Source: Arthrobacter pityocampae (lineage in GTDB: Bacteria; Actinomycetota; Actinomycetes; Actinomycetales; Micrococcaceae). From it: 64,000 nt of DNA. The DNA is taken from assembly GCF_002927275.1 (NCBI RefSeq), contig NZ_PRKW01000005.1:1-64000 (forward strand), written 5' to 3'. Position 1 is the first letter of the stretch. Every line of letters begins with the position of its first letter. A program made the translations under genes and the position numbers. The notes below the pieces were generated by a model that saw only the letters and a list, made by a program, of their open reading frames with translations, did no database searches and was not told where the DNA came from. Below, piece by piece: positions 8,851 to 17,402 of the stretch.

Positions 8851-10260
8851 TCACAGCTTGAAGGCGGACAGTTCGTCATCGTCCCTGTCAGCCAGTGGAC
8901 TGCCGTGTGGAGCGCCGAACCCTGAATTGGCCGGTGTCTCTGCGGTCTGCGTGGGCGTTGTGCGCTGTGGCGCCGGCTCCGCGGGTGTGAGGGGGGCGAG
9001 GTCGGGGTTGGACTCGTGGTCGAGCTTTACTCCGACGAGTAGGTCTTCCCATTGCCGCCCGGGGTTTTGTTCCAGTACCGCGAGCAGGTCCAGGAAACTC
9101 TTGATGGTGTTGCGGGGGGTGCGGAAATAGGCGTCACCGATGCGCTGGGCACAGTGACGCATGTAGGCGGTGATGCCGTCATCGGGGATCAGATACGCCG
9201 ACTTCTCCCCTCCGGCCTGGACGTGCCGGAGCTTGGTCAGTAGGACATAGAAGTCTTCCGGGGTCAGGCTGGACAGGCGCAGTATGGGCCCGGAGTAGTC
9301 CACGAGTCCGTCGACGGCATAGCTGTTCTCCTCGAGCCGAGACTGCAGGGCCGCGTATGAGTAGAGGCCACGGCGCGGATCCAAGAGGAAGTCGGGGGTG
9401 CCGCCGAAAACGAATCCCAGACCTGACGCGGTGCCCTGGGTGGAGTCGTTGAGGATCCGGAGAATCTGTTCGTAGTTGGAATTACGGGCCTGGCTGTTGG
9501 CCAGCTTGTACAGGTTCACCATCTCGTCCAGGCAGACCAGGAGGCCTCCAAACCCGGCGAGACGGACGAACAGGGCCAGCAGCTTGAGCTGGTCGTAGAA
9601 GTTGGAGTCATCCACGATGGTCCGTACGCCCAGGGCAGCGCGCGCATCGGTGCGGGTGGTGAATTCGCCGCGTAGCCACCGAACGGCATCGGCCTTGAGT
9701 TGTTCGTTCCCGGTGTCGTGTCCTTGCCAGTACTTGGCGATCACTTCGGCGAAGTCGTATCCACCGGTGAGTTCGGAAAGCTGATCGAGGTCGCGGCGGA
9801 TGATGGTTTCCACGGCCTCGCCGGAGGCCCGGGACTCCGTGAGGGCCTGCGTGACGAAGCGTTCCACCACACTGGACATGGCGCCGCCGTCGGCCTTGGC
9901 CCGGGTGGACATGTTGCGCGTGAGCTCGGCGTACAGGCTTCTGGCCTGCCCACCGGTGGCCTGCAGGCGCCGGTCCGGTGAGAGATCGGCGTGGACCGTA
10001 ACAAGTTTCTGCTGCAGGGCAATCGAGCGGATCAGATGCAGAAAGAAAGTTTTGCCGGAGCCGTAGTCGCCGATGATGAAGCGGCTGCCGGCTCCGCCGT
10101 CATTGATGCGGTGAATGTCCGAAAGCAGCGCCTGCACTTCGTTGACCCGGCCCACCTGGACATGCTGCTGGCCCGTCCGCGGGACCACGCCTGCACGCAG
10201 GGACTGCAGCAGCGCGTCCCGCTCTCGGGGGCGGATGGCGGCAGCGGAGGGACCGGTCAT
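8851..10260 (-). CDS. BrxD-like ATP-binding protein (DUF2791)
   Basis: A P-loop ATPase of about 469 aa resembling BREX BrxD/DUF2791. Walker A GDYGSGKT lies near residue 64, a Walker B-like LLVCLDE near 240-246, and a conserved ADLSPDRR segment follows the first helices. In type 2 BREX, brxD sits next to brxHI, exactly as here, but no pglX, pglZ or pglW is nearby. The start overlaps the end of the TerB-like gene, and an alternative ATG lies at 10266. Likely role: a nucleotide-driven loader or switch for the helicase-exonuclease; this is inferred from the gene pair. Confidence 0.8.
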   Translation of the reverse strand: MTGPSAAAIRPRERDALLQSLRAGVVPRTGQQHVQVGRVNEVQALLSDIHRINDGGAGSRFIIGDYGSGKTFFLHLIRSIALQQKLVTVHADLSPDRRLQATGGQARSLYAELTRNMSTRAKADGGAMSSVVERFVTQALTESRASGEAVETIIRRDLDQLSELTGGYDFAEVIAKYWQGHDTGNEQLKADAVRWLRGEFTTRTDARAALGVRTIVDDSNFYDQLKLLALFVRLAGFGGLLVCLDEMVNLYKLANSQARNSNYEQILRILNDSTQGTASGLGFVFGGTPDFLLDPRRGLYSYAALQSRLEENSYAVDGLVDYSGPILRLSSLTPEDFYVLLTKLRHVQAGGEKSAYLIPDDGITAYMRHCAQRIGDAYFRTPRNTIKSFLDLLAVLEQNPGRQWEDLLVGVKLDHESNPDLAPLTPAEPAPQRTTPTQTAETPANSGFGAPHGSPLADRDDDELSAFKL

Positions 10261-12551
10261 GAGCAAAGCTCCTTTAGAGCGTAGGCATTGATGGTGAGGA
10301 TCTCATCGCCTTCGATGAGAGGTTCATCAGAGGCGTCAAGGGCTGCTTCGTTCAGCGTGTCCAGGGCCCCGTCCGGCAGTAGCCCGTGGTGGGCGGCGAG
10401 GTCCTCGAACTCGTTGCGGTCCAACTGGTTGCGTCCTGCCAGAGCGTGCAGCATCGAGGAGTGTGCCTGATCGAGGCCGGCCACCGGAAAGGTATCGCCA
10501 GGATTGGTCCCGGCTGGTTCCTCGAGTCCAGGCTGTTGCGGCCGTTTCGGTCCGCCCGGTTCCGGGGCGGGAAGGGTCTGGTCCTCGTCGAAGATTCCGC
10601 CCAGCAGGGCTGACACTGCAGCTGTTTCGCTCATCTTGGCCTGGATGATCGTCGGGTCCAGCATGAATCCTGTTTCGGCTGGGGCGGCGGTCGGAGGTAC
10701 GGGAATGGGGTAGCCCGGTTCCGGCTCCCCGGCCGGACGGACCGTCACCGGTCCCCTGGCAGCGGCAGGGGATCCCGTCATGGCGGCGTGGAGCCTGCTG
10801 GATACCGTTGATGCTTCCAGGCCTAGGAGTTTGTAGATTTTTTGCAAGGTGGTGACTTCGGCCGGTGCGATGTGGCCGTCGGCGGCGGCGACGGTGACAA
10901 GCATGTCGCCCACCGCGGCCTTTTGTGCACCTGAAAGGCTTTCCAGGCGTTTGGTGAGTCCGGTCAGTTTCACTTCGGTGGCACCGAGCCACTGCAGATG
11001 CGCCTGGAGCCGGGTGCGTTCGGGTGTGGTCAGCTGCAGGGATGATTCCAGGTGGGCGGTGAGGTGATCGAGTTCGGCCGGCAGGATATGGCCGTCGGCG
11101 GCGGTCACGGCAGCGGCCAGGTGCATCATCGTCAGGGCGGTGCTGTAGGCAGGGGTCGGAGAGTGTGGGCTGCCGGGTTGAACCCGGAAGAGCACCACTG
11201 GGGTCAGCTCGCTGACCGCGGCGCCCCCGAAGCGGACATCGGGCTCCAGGGCGGCGCCCAGGCTGTCCAGCAGGGTTGCGAGATTGACGGTTTCGGGCTT
11301 GCTGGCTTTGCCGGTTCCACCGGCGGGCCAGTGGCTGAACAGCTCTGCTCCGGAGATCAGCGCGGTTCCCGAAGGGGCCAGTTTTTTCACCAGCCAGTCC
11401 TGGAAGTCCCGAACGGACCCGGTGCTGCCGTCGATCAGGTCCCCTGGCAAAAGTGCGGCAGCGGCCAGGGTTCCTGCCTTATCCGGATTGCGCCCGAGCC
11501 ACCGGCTGTAGGGTTCCAGCTCAGCGCTCACACCGTCGAAGAGTGCCGCGAGCTTCCGAAGAGGTGCCTGCTGGGCGAACACATCCGGGATGTTGTCCAT
11601 TTCTAGGTTGGCTTGGCCGATCTGAGAGCTGGCCGTGTGATAGCTGGTTCTGATTGTGGTCTTGCCTGGGCGGACGGTGAACCCGTCCCCGAACTTCTGC
11701 TGGTACCTGAGCGTGAAGAGCCGGGTGAATTCCTCGGTGCACCGGGAGGCAGGGGTGCGCAGTGGGATCTCGGGGTGGAACCATGCCCAGGCCAGAGCCC
11801 AGTGCGCAGGAATCGGTTTACCGTTCGCTGCCAGGTCGCCCAGCCCGACCTTGAGATTGATCGGAACCAGCCACCGCGACTCGGTCAGGGCCGGGGGTTT
11901 GCCTCCCGCCGAGGCCGGGCCCTGCATCAACATGAAGTCGATCAAATCCAAGAATCGGGACGCGTACCCGGAAAAGGAACTGCTGCGATCCCCGTGCAGT
12001 TCGAGCAGGGACACCATTTCAGCTCTGATCGGGACCAGTTCACTCGCGAGAGAGGGGTCGCTTCCGATGTCCACCAGGACGCGGTGCTCGAGCCCGTACA
12101 TGAACAGGAAGACATAGCCGATCGGCACCTCGGGATAGCGTCGTGCGTCCGCCAGCCAGGTGAGATACGCAGCCCGCGCGGCTGGTGTGATCGATTCATA
12201 AGAAGGCCAGTAGTCCAGGGACTGTCCTGCCCAGTCCGGGTTCTGCGAATTGATCCTGAGTGCAGGATTGATCAGGGACGGCTCTGTCCGGCCCTTGGGC
12301 GAGGGCATAGCTGTACCGACATAGACCAGGCCACCCGGGATCAGGTAGCCGCCGACCTGTACCGCCTCGCCGTATCCGTACCAGCGCGTCTTACTTGAAA
12401 CACGGTTGGACTTCTGGCGTACGGGCGGGGCGTTCGGTGCACGATGTACTGGAAGAGGGCGATCAACAGGCGGGGGGACCACCGGAGAGGAGGGCGCCCT
12501 CGGCCGCTCAGCCTCACCCGATAAAGACCGCAACCAACTCAAAAACCCCAC
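10257..12551 (-). CDS. TerB-N/TerB/TerB-C-like protein, first gene of operon
   Basis: A 764-aa protein starting at GTG, preceded by GGGGAT. The segment around residues 50-90 (WYGYGEAV...IPGGLVYVG) is typical of TerB-N domains. Two TerB-like acidic helical motifs, TAADGHILPAE and AAADGHIAPAE, appear near residues 485-590, and an acidic C-terminal third resembles TerB-C. TerB family domains bind metal through such Asp/Glu clusters. TerB-N/TerB-C proteins have been linked computationally to helicases and P-loop ATPases in stress and anti-phage settings. As the first gene it probably acts as sensor or scaffold of the complex; that role is inference. Confidence 0.75.
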   Translation of the reverse strand: MGFLSWLRSLSGEAERPRAPSSPVVPPPVDRPLPVHRAPNAPPVRQKSNRVSSKTRWYGYGEAVQVGGYLIPGGLVYVGTAMPSPKGRTEPSLINPALRINSQNPDWAGQSLDYWPSYESITPAARAAYLTWLADARRYPEVPIGYVFLFMYGLEHRVLVDIGSDPSLASELVPIRAEMVSLLELHGDRSSSFSGYASRFLDLIDFMLMQGPASAGGKPPALTESRWLVPINLKVGLGDLAANGKPIPAHWALAWAWFHPEIPLRTPASRCTEEFTRLFTLRYQQKFGDGFTVRPGKTTIRTSYHTASSQIGQANLEMDNIPDVFAQQAPLRKLAALFDGVSAELEPYSRWLGRNPDKAGTLAAAALLPGDLIDGSTGSVRDFQDWLVKKLAPSGTALISGAELFSHWPAGGTGKASKPETVNLATLLDSLGAALEPDVRFGGAAVSELTPVVLFRVQPGSPHSPTPAYSTALTMMHLAAAVTAADGHILPAELDHLTAHLESSLQLTTPERTRLQAHLQWLGATEVKLTGLTKRLESLSGAQKAAVGDMLVTVAAADGHIAPAEVTTLQKIYKLLGLEASTVSSRLHAAMTGSPAAARGPVTVRPAGEPEPGYPIPVPPTAAPAETGFMLDPTIIQAKMSETAAVSALLGGIFDEDQTLPAPEPGGPKRPQQPGLEEPAGTNPGDTFPVAGLDQAHSSMLHALAGRNQLDRNEFEDLAAHHGLLPDGALDTLNEAALDASDEPLIEGDEILTINAYALKELCS

Positions 12552-12897
12552 GAGATCCCCGATCCTTGTGCCGATAAAATTTACCGCGCAGCCACCCGAT
12601 TCCTTGTAGATACTAGGCCCAGAATTGCGTTCCGGACCTCGCTCATGGCGTGTCGATGGTAGCTGTCTGACAGGGTGGTTTTTCCACGCTTAGTTGTCTC
12701 ACTCCTGCATGCGGCGCCCTCCCCGGCTGGCACGCCAGACTGACCATTGTCGCCATTCTCATTCAAGTACGACCAGTAGCCAGACCTGCGCTAGCTAAAT
12801 TGTGATGCGCCAAAAGAGTAGGCGGTTTCGACACACCCCTCGAGCGGCTGCAGGGTCCGGCGCCTGAACGACGGCCGCCGCTTATTTTTGGGCTGCC
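12552..12897. other. Upstream region of the TerB-led operon
   Basis: About 350 bp separating the divergently placed operon start from the end of the HNH lipoprotein gene. It is more AT-rich than its neighbours (for example around 12575-12600 and 12795-12830) and must hold the operon promoter. No clear -35/-10 pair or operator palindrome was identified. Confidence 0.4.
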
Positions 12898-13593
12898 CTA
12901 GGTGGGCAGCGGCTGATCGGGGCAGGTCGTCAGGACACGCGCGATGGCGTCGTGCTCGGCGGTGGTCATCCAGAGCCCGTATTCAGCTTTCACCGCGGTT
13001 TGCGCGGCCACGTATTCGCAGCGGAACGCCTTGTTCGGCGGCAGCCACGTGGCGGCGTCACCGTCGCCCTTGGCACCGTTGGTGGGGCCGTCGGCGGCCT
13101 GGAGGTTCAGGGGGTCGTTGGCGAACTGGATCCGCTCCTCGATGGAGAGCTGCTGGGCGCCGGTCTGCCAGGCGTTCGAGAGGGCGACGATGTGGTCGAT
13201 CTGGACGTCGGAGCTGGTGTCCTGCCCGCGCTGGAACTGGATGCGGGTGCCGGTGTAGGGGTCGTCGAGGACCCCGGACTTGACCTTGCAGGGGACGCTG
13301 TTCACGTGCGCGACGTCGCTCAGATCGCGATTGAGGACATCGTTGCGGGTATCGCAGCCATTGCGGTCGATGTCGGCCCAGGCGTCGCCGAACTCCTCGC
13401 GGCTGTAGCCGGTCTTCGGGGCGCGGCCCTTGACGGGAATCTGCTCGAGGGCCGTCAGCGCCGTGTCGGCCGACACCTGCTCCGTGTCGAAGTCCGGGTG
13501 CACCGATGACATCGTGTCGCACCCGGTAAGGCCGAGGACCAGGACGACACCGGCAGCGGCGAGACTCAGGCGGGAGCAGCGAGAGTGCTTCAT
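12898..13593 (-). CDS. HNH endonuclease family lipoprotein (DUF1524-type)
   Basis: A 231-aa protein with a lipoprotein signal: a basic start, hydrophobic stretch and LTGC lipobox with Cys25. The mature part carries the actinobacterial HNH/DUF1524 pattern: a DRNGCDTRN segment, then IDHIVALSNAW with the Asp-His pair, and a downstream Asn-rich LNLQ...PTNGAKGD block, ending with conserved RCEY. Such proteins are predicted surface-anchored or secreted nucleases for extracellular DNA. The ATG at 13593 is chosen because it places the signal peptide at the N-terminus; upstream in-frame codons would bury it. It stands alone, reading away from the module at 13849. Confidence 0.85.
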   Translation of the reverse strand: MKHSRCSRLSLAAAGVVLVLGLTGCDTMSSVHPDFDTEQVSADTALTALEQIPVKGRAPKTGYSREEFGDAWADIDRNGCDTRNDVLNRDLSDVAHVNSVPCKVKSGVLDDPYTGTRIQFQRGQDTSSDVQIDHIVALSNAWQTGAQQLSIEERIQFANDPLNLQAADGPTNGAKGDGDAATWLPPNKAFRCEYVAAQTAVKAEYGLWMTTAEHDAIARVLTTCPDQPLPT

Positions 13594-13848
13594 GCTCGTC
13601 ATGTGTACGGGGCGAGGGGTTCTGCTCATCGGCATCAAGCCTACCCAGATGCGTCGACGCCACAGTCGCCCCAACCACGCCCACATTTTCAGGACCTCCA
13701 GCGCACGGCTTTAGGTGGGTAGGAGGAGAGCCCGGCATGAAGGTCCCTCCAGCGCCTCCGTGGTCCCGCGGAGTGGGCGGTGCGTGTCGTCGCCGGCAGT
13801 CGATACTCTCTTCTACGGATCAGACCGCGATGGAGTTGGGGGAAACGA

Positions 13849-14820
13849 ATGGCAGAGCATTTCGACGTGAGTGGCGCCAAAGAGAGTTTTGGTAGGGCGT
13901 TCCGGGGCGCATCAGCGCATATCGCTGGACAGGCCGGAAACGTCAAAGAGGCCGCGAAGGAAACGGTGGAGAAGCTGGCGGCGAAGACCGCGGACCCCTA
14001 CGAGGAAGTCCTCACCGAGTACAACGTCGCCTTCACCGCGATGACCGACAAGGGGACCTCTCTCCTGCGCCAGCGCGAGCGGTCGGCGGATGTGATCGAA
14101 CTCGTCGAACTGCTGGTGAACAGCATCGCGAACACCCCGAAGTCGTTCGAGACCATCTTGGGTACGGTCAGCGCGCAGAAGACCGAGTTCCTGAGCGCAG
14201 AGGAGTTCGCCCGCAAGGACCTCGAAGCCGCGAAACGCTCCGCGGCCGGCGCCGGTGTCGGCTTCGCGACGGGAGCAGCCGTGGCGGGCGTGGCCCCCAC
14301 GGCTGCCATGTGGGTCGCCACCACCTTCGGTACCGCATCGACGGGCACCGCGATCTCCACTCTCTCCGGGGCCGCCGCGAGCAACGCCGCCCTGGCCTGG
14401 CTTGGCGGCGGCGCCCTGGCCGCAGGCGGTGGAGGCAGCGCCGCAGGGGGTGCCCTGCTCGCGCTGGCCGGACCCATCGGATGGACCGTCGCGGGAGCCT
14501 CCCTCCTCACCTCCGTCGCACTGCTCTCGAAAAAGAAGCTGGAAACGCGGGCGGCAAGACAGGAAGCACTGCTTGCGGTGAAGCAGAACATCGCGACGGT
14601 CGAGCGTGACGAGGCCCAGATCAGCGACCTCCTCGAGAAAACGACCGCTCTTCGCGTCGAGCTCAGGAACTGCTACGGCGCGGCACTGGCGTCCTTCGGC
14701 GCCGACTTCCTTTCGCTTCCCGCATCCCAGCAGGGCAGCCTGGCGGTCCTGGTCAACAACACGAAGGCGTGTGCAGCCTTGCTGGCAGAGCGCGTTGATC
14801 AGGGCGCACCCGATGAGTGA
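13849..14820 (+). CDS. Glycine-rich membrane-inserting protein, gene A of a pair
   Basis: A 323-aa protein of unknown function. Residues 1-130 are charged and helical, about 132-235 are a long Gly/Ala-rich hydrophobic region with glycine-zipper spacing (AWLGGGALAAGG...GGALLALAGPIGW), and the C-terminal 85 residues form a charged coiled coil. This layout resembles pore-forming or membrane-remodelling proteins. GGGGGA stands 5 nt before the ATG. The stop overlaps the next start by 8 bp, so A and B are co-translated. The position in a defence-rich stretch suggests an effector role, but nothing proves it. Confidence 0.7.
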   Translation: MAEHFDVSGAKESFGRAFRGASAHIAGQAGNVKEAAKETVEKLAAKTADPYEEVLTEYNVAFTAMTDKGTSLLRQRERSADVIELVELLVNSIANTPKSFETILGTVSAQKTEFLSAEEFARKDLEAAKRSAAGAGVGFATGAAVAGVAPTAAMWVATTFGTASTGTAISTLSGAAASNAALAWLGGGALAAGGGGSAAGGALLALAGPIGWTVAGASLLTSVALLSKKKLETRAARQEALLAVKQNIATVERDEAQISDLLEKTTALRVELRNCYGAALASFGADFLSLPASQQGSLAVLVNNTKACAALLAERVDQGAPDE

Positions 14821-16273
14821 GGTCACGAAGATGACCAGGAGCACTCAGGAGCAGGCAGTCGCTTCCTGGGTGAACTACCTCAACCAGGTCCGCATCGACC
14901 GCCTCCTGAGCTCACTCCAGCAGCAGGACGAGAACCTCCTGACTGCCCTGGGCAGCGTCCACGAAGCGATCCGGAAGATCAACCTCGAGGTCGTCACCGC
15001 CAATCGCGGTGGGCAGCACGGCATGCACGGCTTCATTGCCGAACTCGCCGAGGTGGGTATCGGCAATGCCCGCAAGCACATCCTCGGCCAAGACCCCGTC
15101 TATCAATGGGTTAACGACAATGGGCCGGTGGACCTCCTGCGCGACGGTGTAGAAATCCAGCAGAAATTCGTCGCCGCTGGCGGCCGCTTCTCACTCGGAG
15201 CTATCACCGAGCACCTCCAGAAGTATCCCGACTACGTGAACAACGGCGGAAAGTATCAGATCCCCGCGGATCACTTCGAGATGGTCCAGCGGTTACGTGC
15301 CATGCCACAGGAGGAGGCCGGGAAGCTGCTCTCGCGCAGCAGCGGCGGACCGTCCTTCACGGACTGGCGACGGATCGACGCATTCTTCCAGCAAGGGTCG
15401 ATCGGCATCGACTCTCTCGAACCATCAACGCTCGAGTACCGCGACGTTCAAAGAGGCGCGTACGCCTCGACCATGGCAGCCGAGGAACACTCCCTCCGCT
15501 CCACCGACCAGTCTCTGCGCAACACCGCGTATCAGGAGAGCCTGCCGACGCTGCAGGAAGGGGCGTCGGCCACCCTTGCGGCCGGCGCGATCGAGGGCGG
15601 GACGGCCTTCGTGCTGGCCATCATCGCCAAAACCCGCGGAGGCAAGCGACTTCGAGAGTTCGACCAGCAGGACTGGGCAGATATCGCAGCCGACACCGGG
15701 CTGGGCTTCGGCAAGGGCGGAATCAGAGGCTCCAGCATCTATGCGTTGACGAACTTCACTGCCACGTCAGCCGCGGTCGCAAGCTCGATGGTCACCGCGG
15801 CCTTCGGTATCGCAGAGCAGGCGAACAGGCTTCGCCGCGGTGAGATCGACGAGCTCGAGTTCATCGAGGACTCCGAACGTCTCTCGTTGGAGGCAGCCGT
15901 GAGTGCGCTGTCCTCCTTTGTCGGTCAGGCGCTCATCCCCGTTCCCGTCCTCGGCGCCGTAATCGGCAACACCATCGGCGCCATCATGTACAGCACCGTC
16001 GCGTCGTCCCTCTCGAACCGGGAAGCCGAGCTCATCGAACGCTACGTGGACGAGCAGCGCGTCCTCGACGAGCAGCTTTCCGCCGAGTACCAGGAGCTCA
16101 TCCAGAGGCTCCACGAGAGCATGTCCGACTATCTCGGATTGCTCGAACGGGCCTTCTCGCCTGACCTGCAGGTGGCGCTCCTTGGATCAGCCGAGCTCGC
16201 ACAGCGCTGCGGTGTCCCCACCGGCGAAATCCTGGACTCCGAGGAAAAGATCCGCTCCTACTTCCTCGACTGA
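14813..16273 (+). CDS. Coiled-coil protein with hydrophobic hairpins, gene B of a pair
   Basis: A 486-aa protein translated from an ATG embedded in the end of gene A. Residues 1-100 are helical and Gln-rich. Three hydrophobic segments lie near 255-275 (AGAIEGGTAFVLAIIAKT), 315-335 (TATSAAVASSMVTAAFGIA) and 365-400 (FVGQALIPVPVLGAVIGNTIGAIM), followed by a charged helical tail. The hydrophobic core flanked by coiled coils echoes gene A although I see no direct homology. No known family was recognised. Probably a partner forming a membrane complex with A. Confidence 0.7.
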   Translation: MSEVTKMTRSTQEQAVASWVNYLNQVRIDRLLSSLQQQDENLLTALGSVHEAIRKINLEVVTANRGGQHGMHGFIAELAEVGIGNARKHILGQDPVYQWVNDNGPVDLLRDGVEIQQKFVAAGGRFSLGAITEHLQKYPDYVNNGGKYQIPADHFEMVQRLRAMPQEEAGKLLSRSSGGPSFTDWRRIDAFFQQGSIGIDSLEPSTLEYRDVQRGAYASTMAAEEHSLRSTDQSLRNTAYQESLPTLQEGASATLAAGAIEGGTAFVLAIIAKTRGGKRLREFDQQDWADIAADTGLGFGKGGIRGSSIYALTNFTATSAAVASSMVTAAFGIAEQANRLRRGEIDELEFIEDSERLSLEAAVSALSSFVGQALIPVPVLGAVIGNTIGAIMYSTVASSLSNREAELIERYVDEQRVLDEQLSAEYQELIQRLHESMSDYLGLLERAFSPDLQVALLGSAELAQRCGVPTGEILDSEEKIRSYFLD

Positions 16274-16479
16274 ATCGGCAGGAATGACTGATCCGTACAC
16301 CTCGTCGCTGCCCACAGCATTGCGCCGTCCCGCCCCGGCAATAATGCCTGTTCTGCCGGCGATTACGAAGCATCCACACATGCCGGCCATTCTGCCCGCT
16401 GCAGCCGACACTGAGCGATGTTGCAGGCGCCTCGCGTGAGCGATGCGCCCGCAGTGTCCATATGGAGTGGGCCCTCCGG

Positions 16480-16773
16480 CTAAGGGGCGGACAGGTGCCT
16501 TAAGCGTCCGAACTTGCCGGTGAGGCGCTTACCCTCCCACCTCTCGAGCTGGTGCATGGTCCTCTTGTCATAACCGATGCGTTGCATCGCCTCAACGATC
16601 TGACCAATCGACAGCCCTGCCTCCGCGCACCTCGCTAGGTGCTTGGGCATCAACTCGTCGGTCTGTCCATTGCTGTCCCACCCGTTGTTGCCGAGGTGAT
16701 CGGTGCGGTCCAGCAATTTTGCTTGGTCGTCAGTGAACCCAACCCACTCGAAACCTTCCGCCTTTTCGGCCAT
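16480..16773 (-). CDS. Hypothetical protein (97 aa)
   Basis: A short soluble protein with a helical, Gln/Arg-rich C-terminal half (SIGQIVEAMQRIGYDKRTMHQLERWEG) that could form a helix-turn-helix. The ATG at 16773 is preferred over an upstream ATG at 16785 because AGGGGA precedes it at good spacing. No family recognised; it stands alone between the A/B pair and the regulator region. Confidence 0.55.
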   Translation of the reverse strand: MAEKAEGFEWVGFTDDQAKLLDRTDHLGNNGWDSNGQTDELMPKHLARCAEAGLSIGQIVEAMQRIGYDKRTMHQLERWEGKRLTGKFGRLRHLSAP

Positions 16774-16970
16774 GCTTCCCCTCATGTACGGAACTACCTC
16801 GTCCCTTGCCTGCTACTTGGTCTGGGCGGCCTAGGGATTTCGGACGGTGGGCCCTCCTAAACTGAGGGTGCTACTGGGAGAGAGATCCGCAGGATGAGGG
16901 TTGTGGTGCTGCAGTGGTTGGATCGGGCTGGTTGAGGAGCATGTCAGGGTTTTGATAGGGTCAGCATCGG

Positions 16971-17009
16971 TTCAGAAGAGAGCCTGATTTCGCTCTGCTC
17001 TCTTCTGAA
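16971..17009 (+). promoter_or_regulatory. 12-bp inverted repeat hairpin just before a GTG start
   Basis: TTCAGAAGAGAG (16971-16982) pairs exactly with CTCTCTTCTGAA (16998-17009) around a 15-nt loop. The right arm abuts AAGG, the ribosome-binding site of the gene starting at 17019, so the hairpin could control initiation or act as an operator. Confidence 0.45.
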
Positions 17010-17018
17010 AGGTGTCCT

Positions 17019-17285
17019 GTGACCACGCGCCTGACTCCGTCTGAACCCTTCCCCGAGGACCTGTCGTCCTTGAGTCTTCCTCAGGTCGAGGTCCTCAACA
17101 GCAAGATTCAGCGCGAGCTCTCCCACGAGTACGTCCAGGATGGTCTGCCTGATCCGGAGACGGAGTTCCGCAATGAGGAACTTACCGAGGAACTCGACCG
17201 GCGTGATGCCGCCGCCGGCGCAGAGTCCGCCGAGCATCCTTCCCAACAATCGGCTCCGGTACTCAACGCCGCCCGGCGCCTTTGA
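17019..17285 (+). CDS. Small acidic hypothetical protein (88 aa)
   Basis: Starts at GTG with AAAGG upstream. The product is acidic and Glu/Pro-rich (LPQVEVLNSKIQREL, DPETEFRNEELTEELDRRDA) with one amphipathic helix and no signal or membrane segment. No family recognised. It precedes a GAF-ANTAR regulator by about 120 bp, and a hairpin covers its leader. Confidence 0.6.
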   Translation: MTTRLTPSEPFPEDLSSLSLPQVEVLNSKIQRELSHEYVQDGLPDPETEFRNEELTEELDRRDAAAGAESAEHPSQQSAPVLNAARRL

Positions 17286-17402
17286 TCAGGCCGGGTCTTC
17301 AAAGTGATCATCGTGCCACCGGAGCATCGGGGAGCATTACCGGAGGAGTTCCGCGAGCTGACATGTCGTGCGCTCCGCGGTGGTATGTGAAGGAGGGTTC
17401 TC

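Noticed and set aside
11613-12398. Plus-strand frame of about 260 codons opposite the TerB-like gene
   Set aside because: Antisense to a gene with clear TerB-type motifs and without a ribosome-binding site or domain of its own.
4821-12551. Complete BREX system
   Set aside because: Only BrxD-like and BrxHI-like parts are present; PglX, PglZ, PglW/Y and BrxC are not found in the window.
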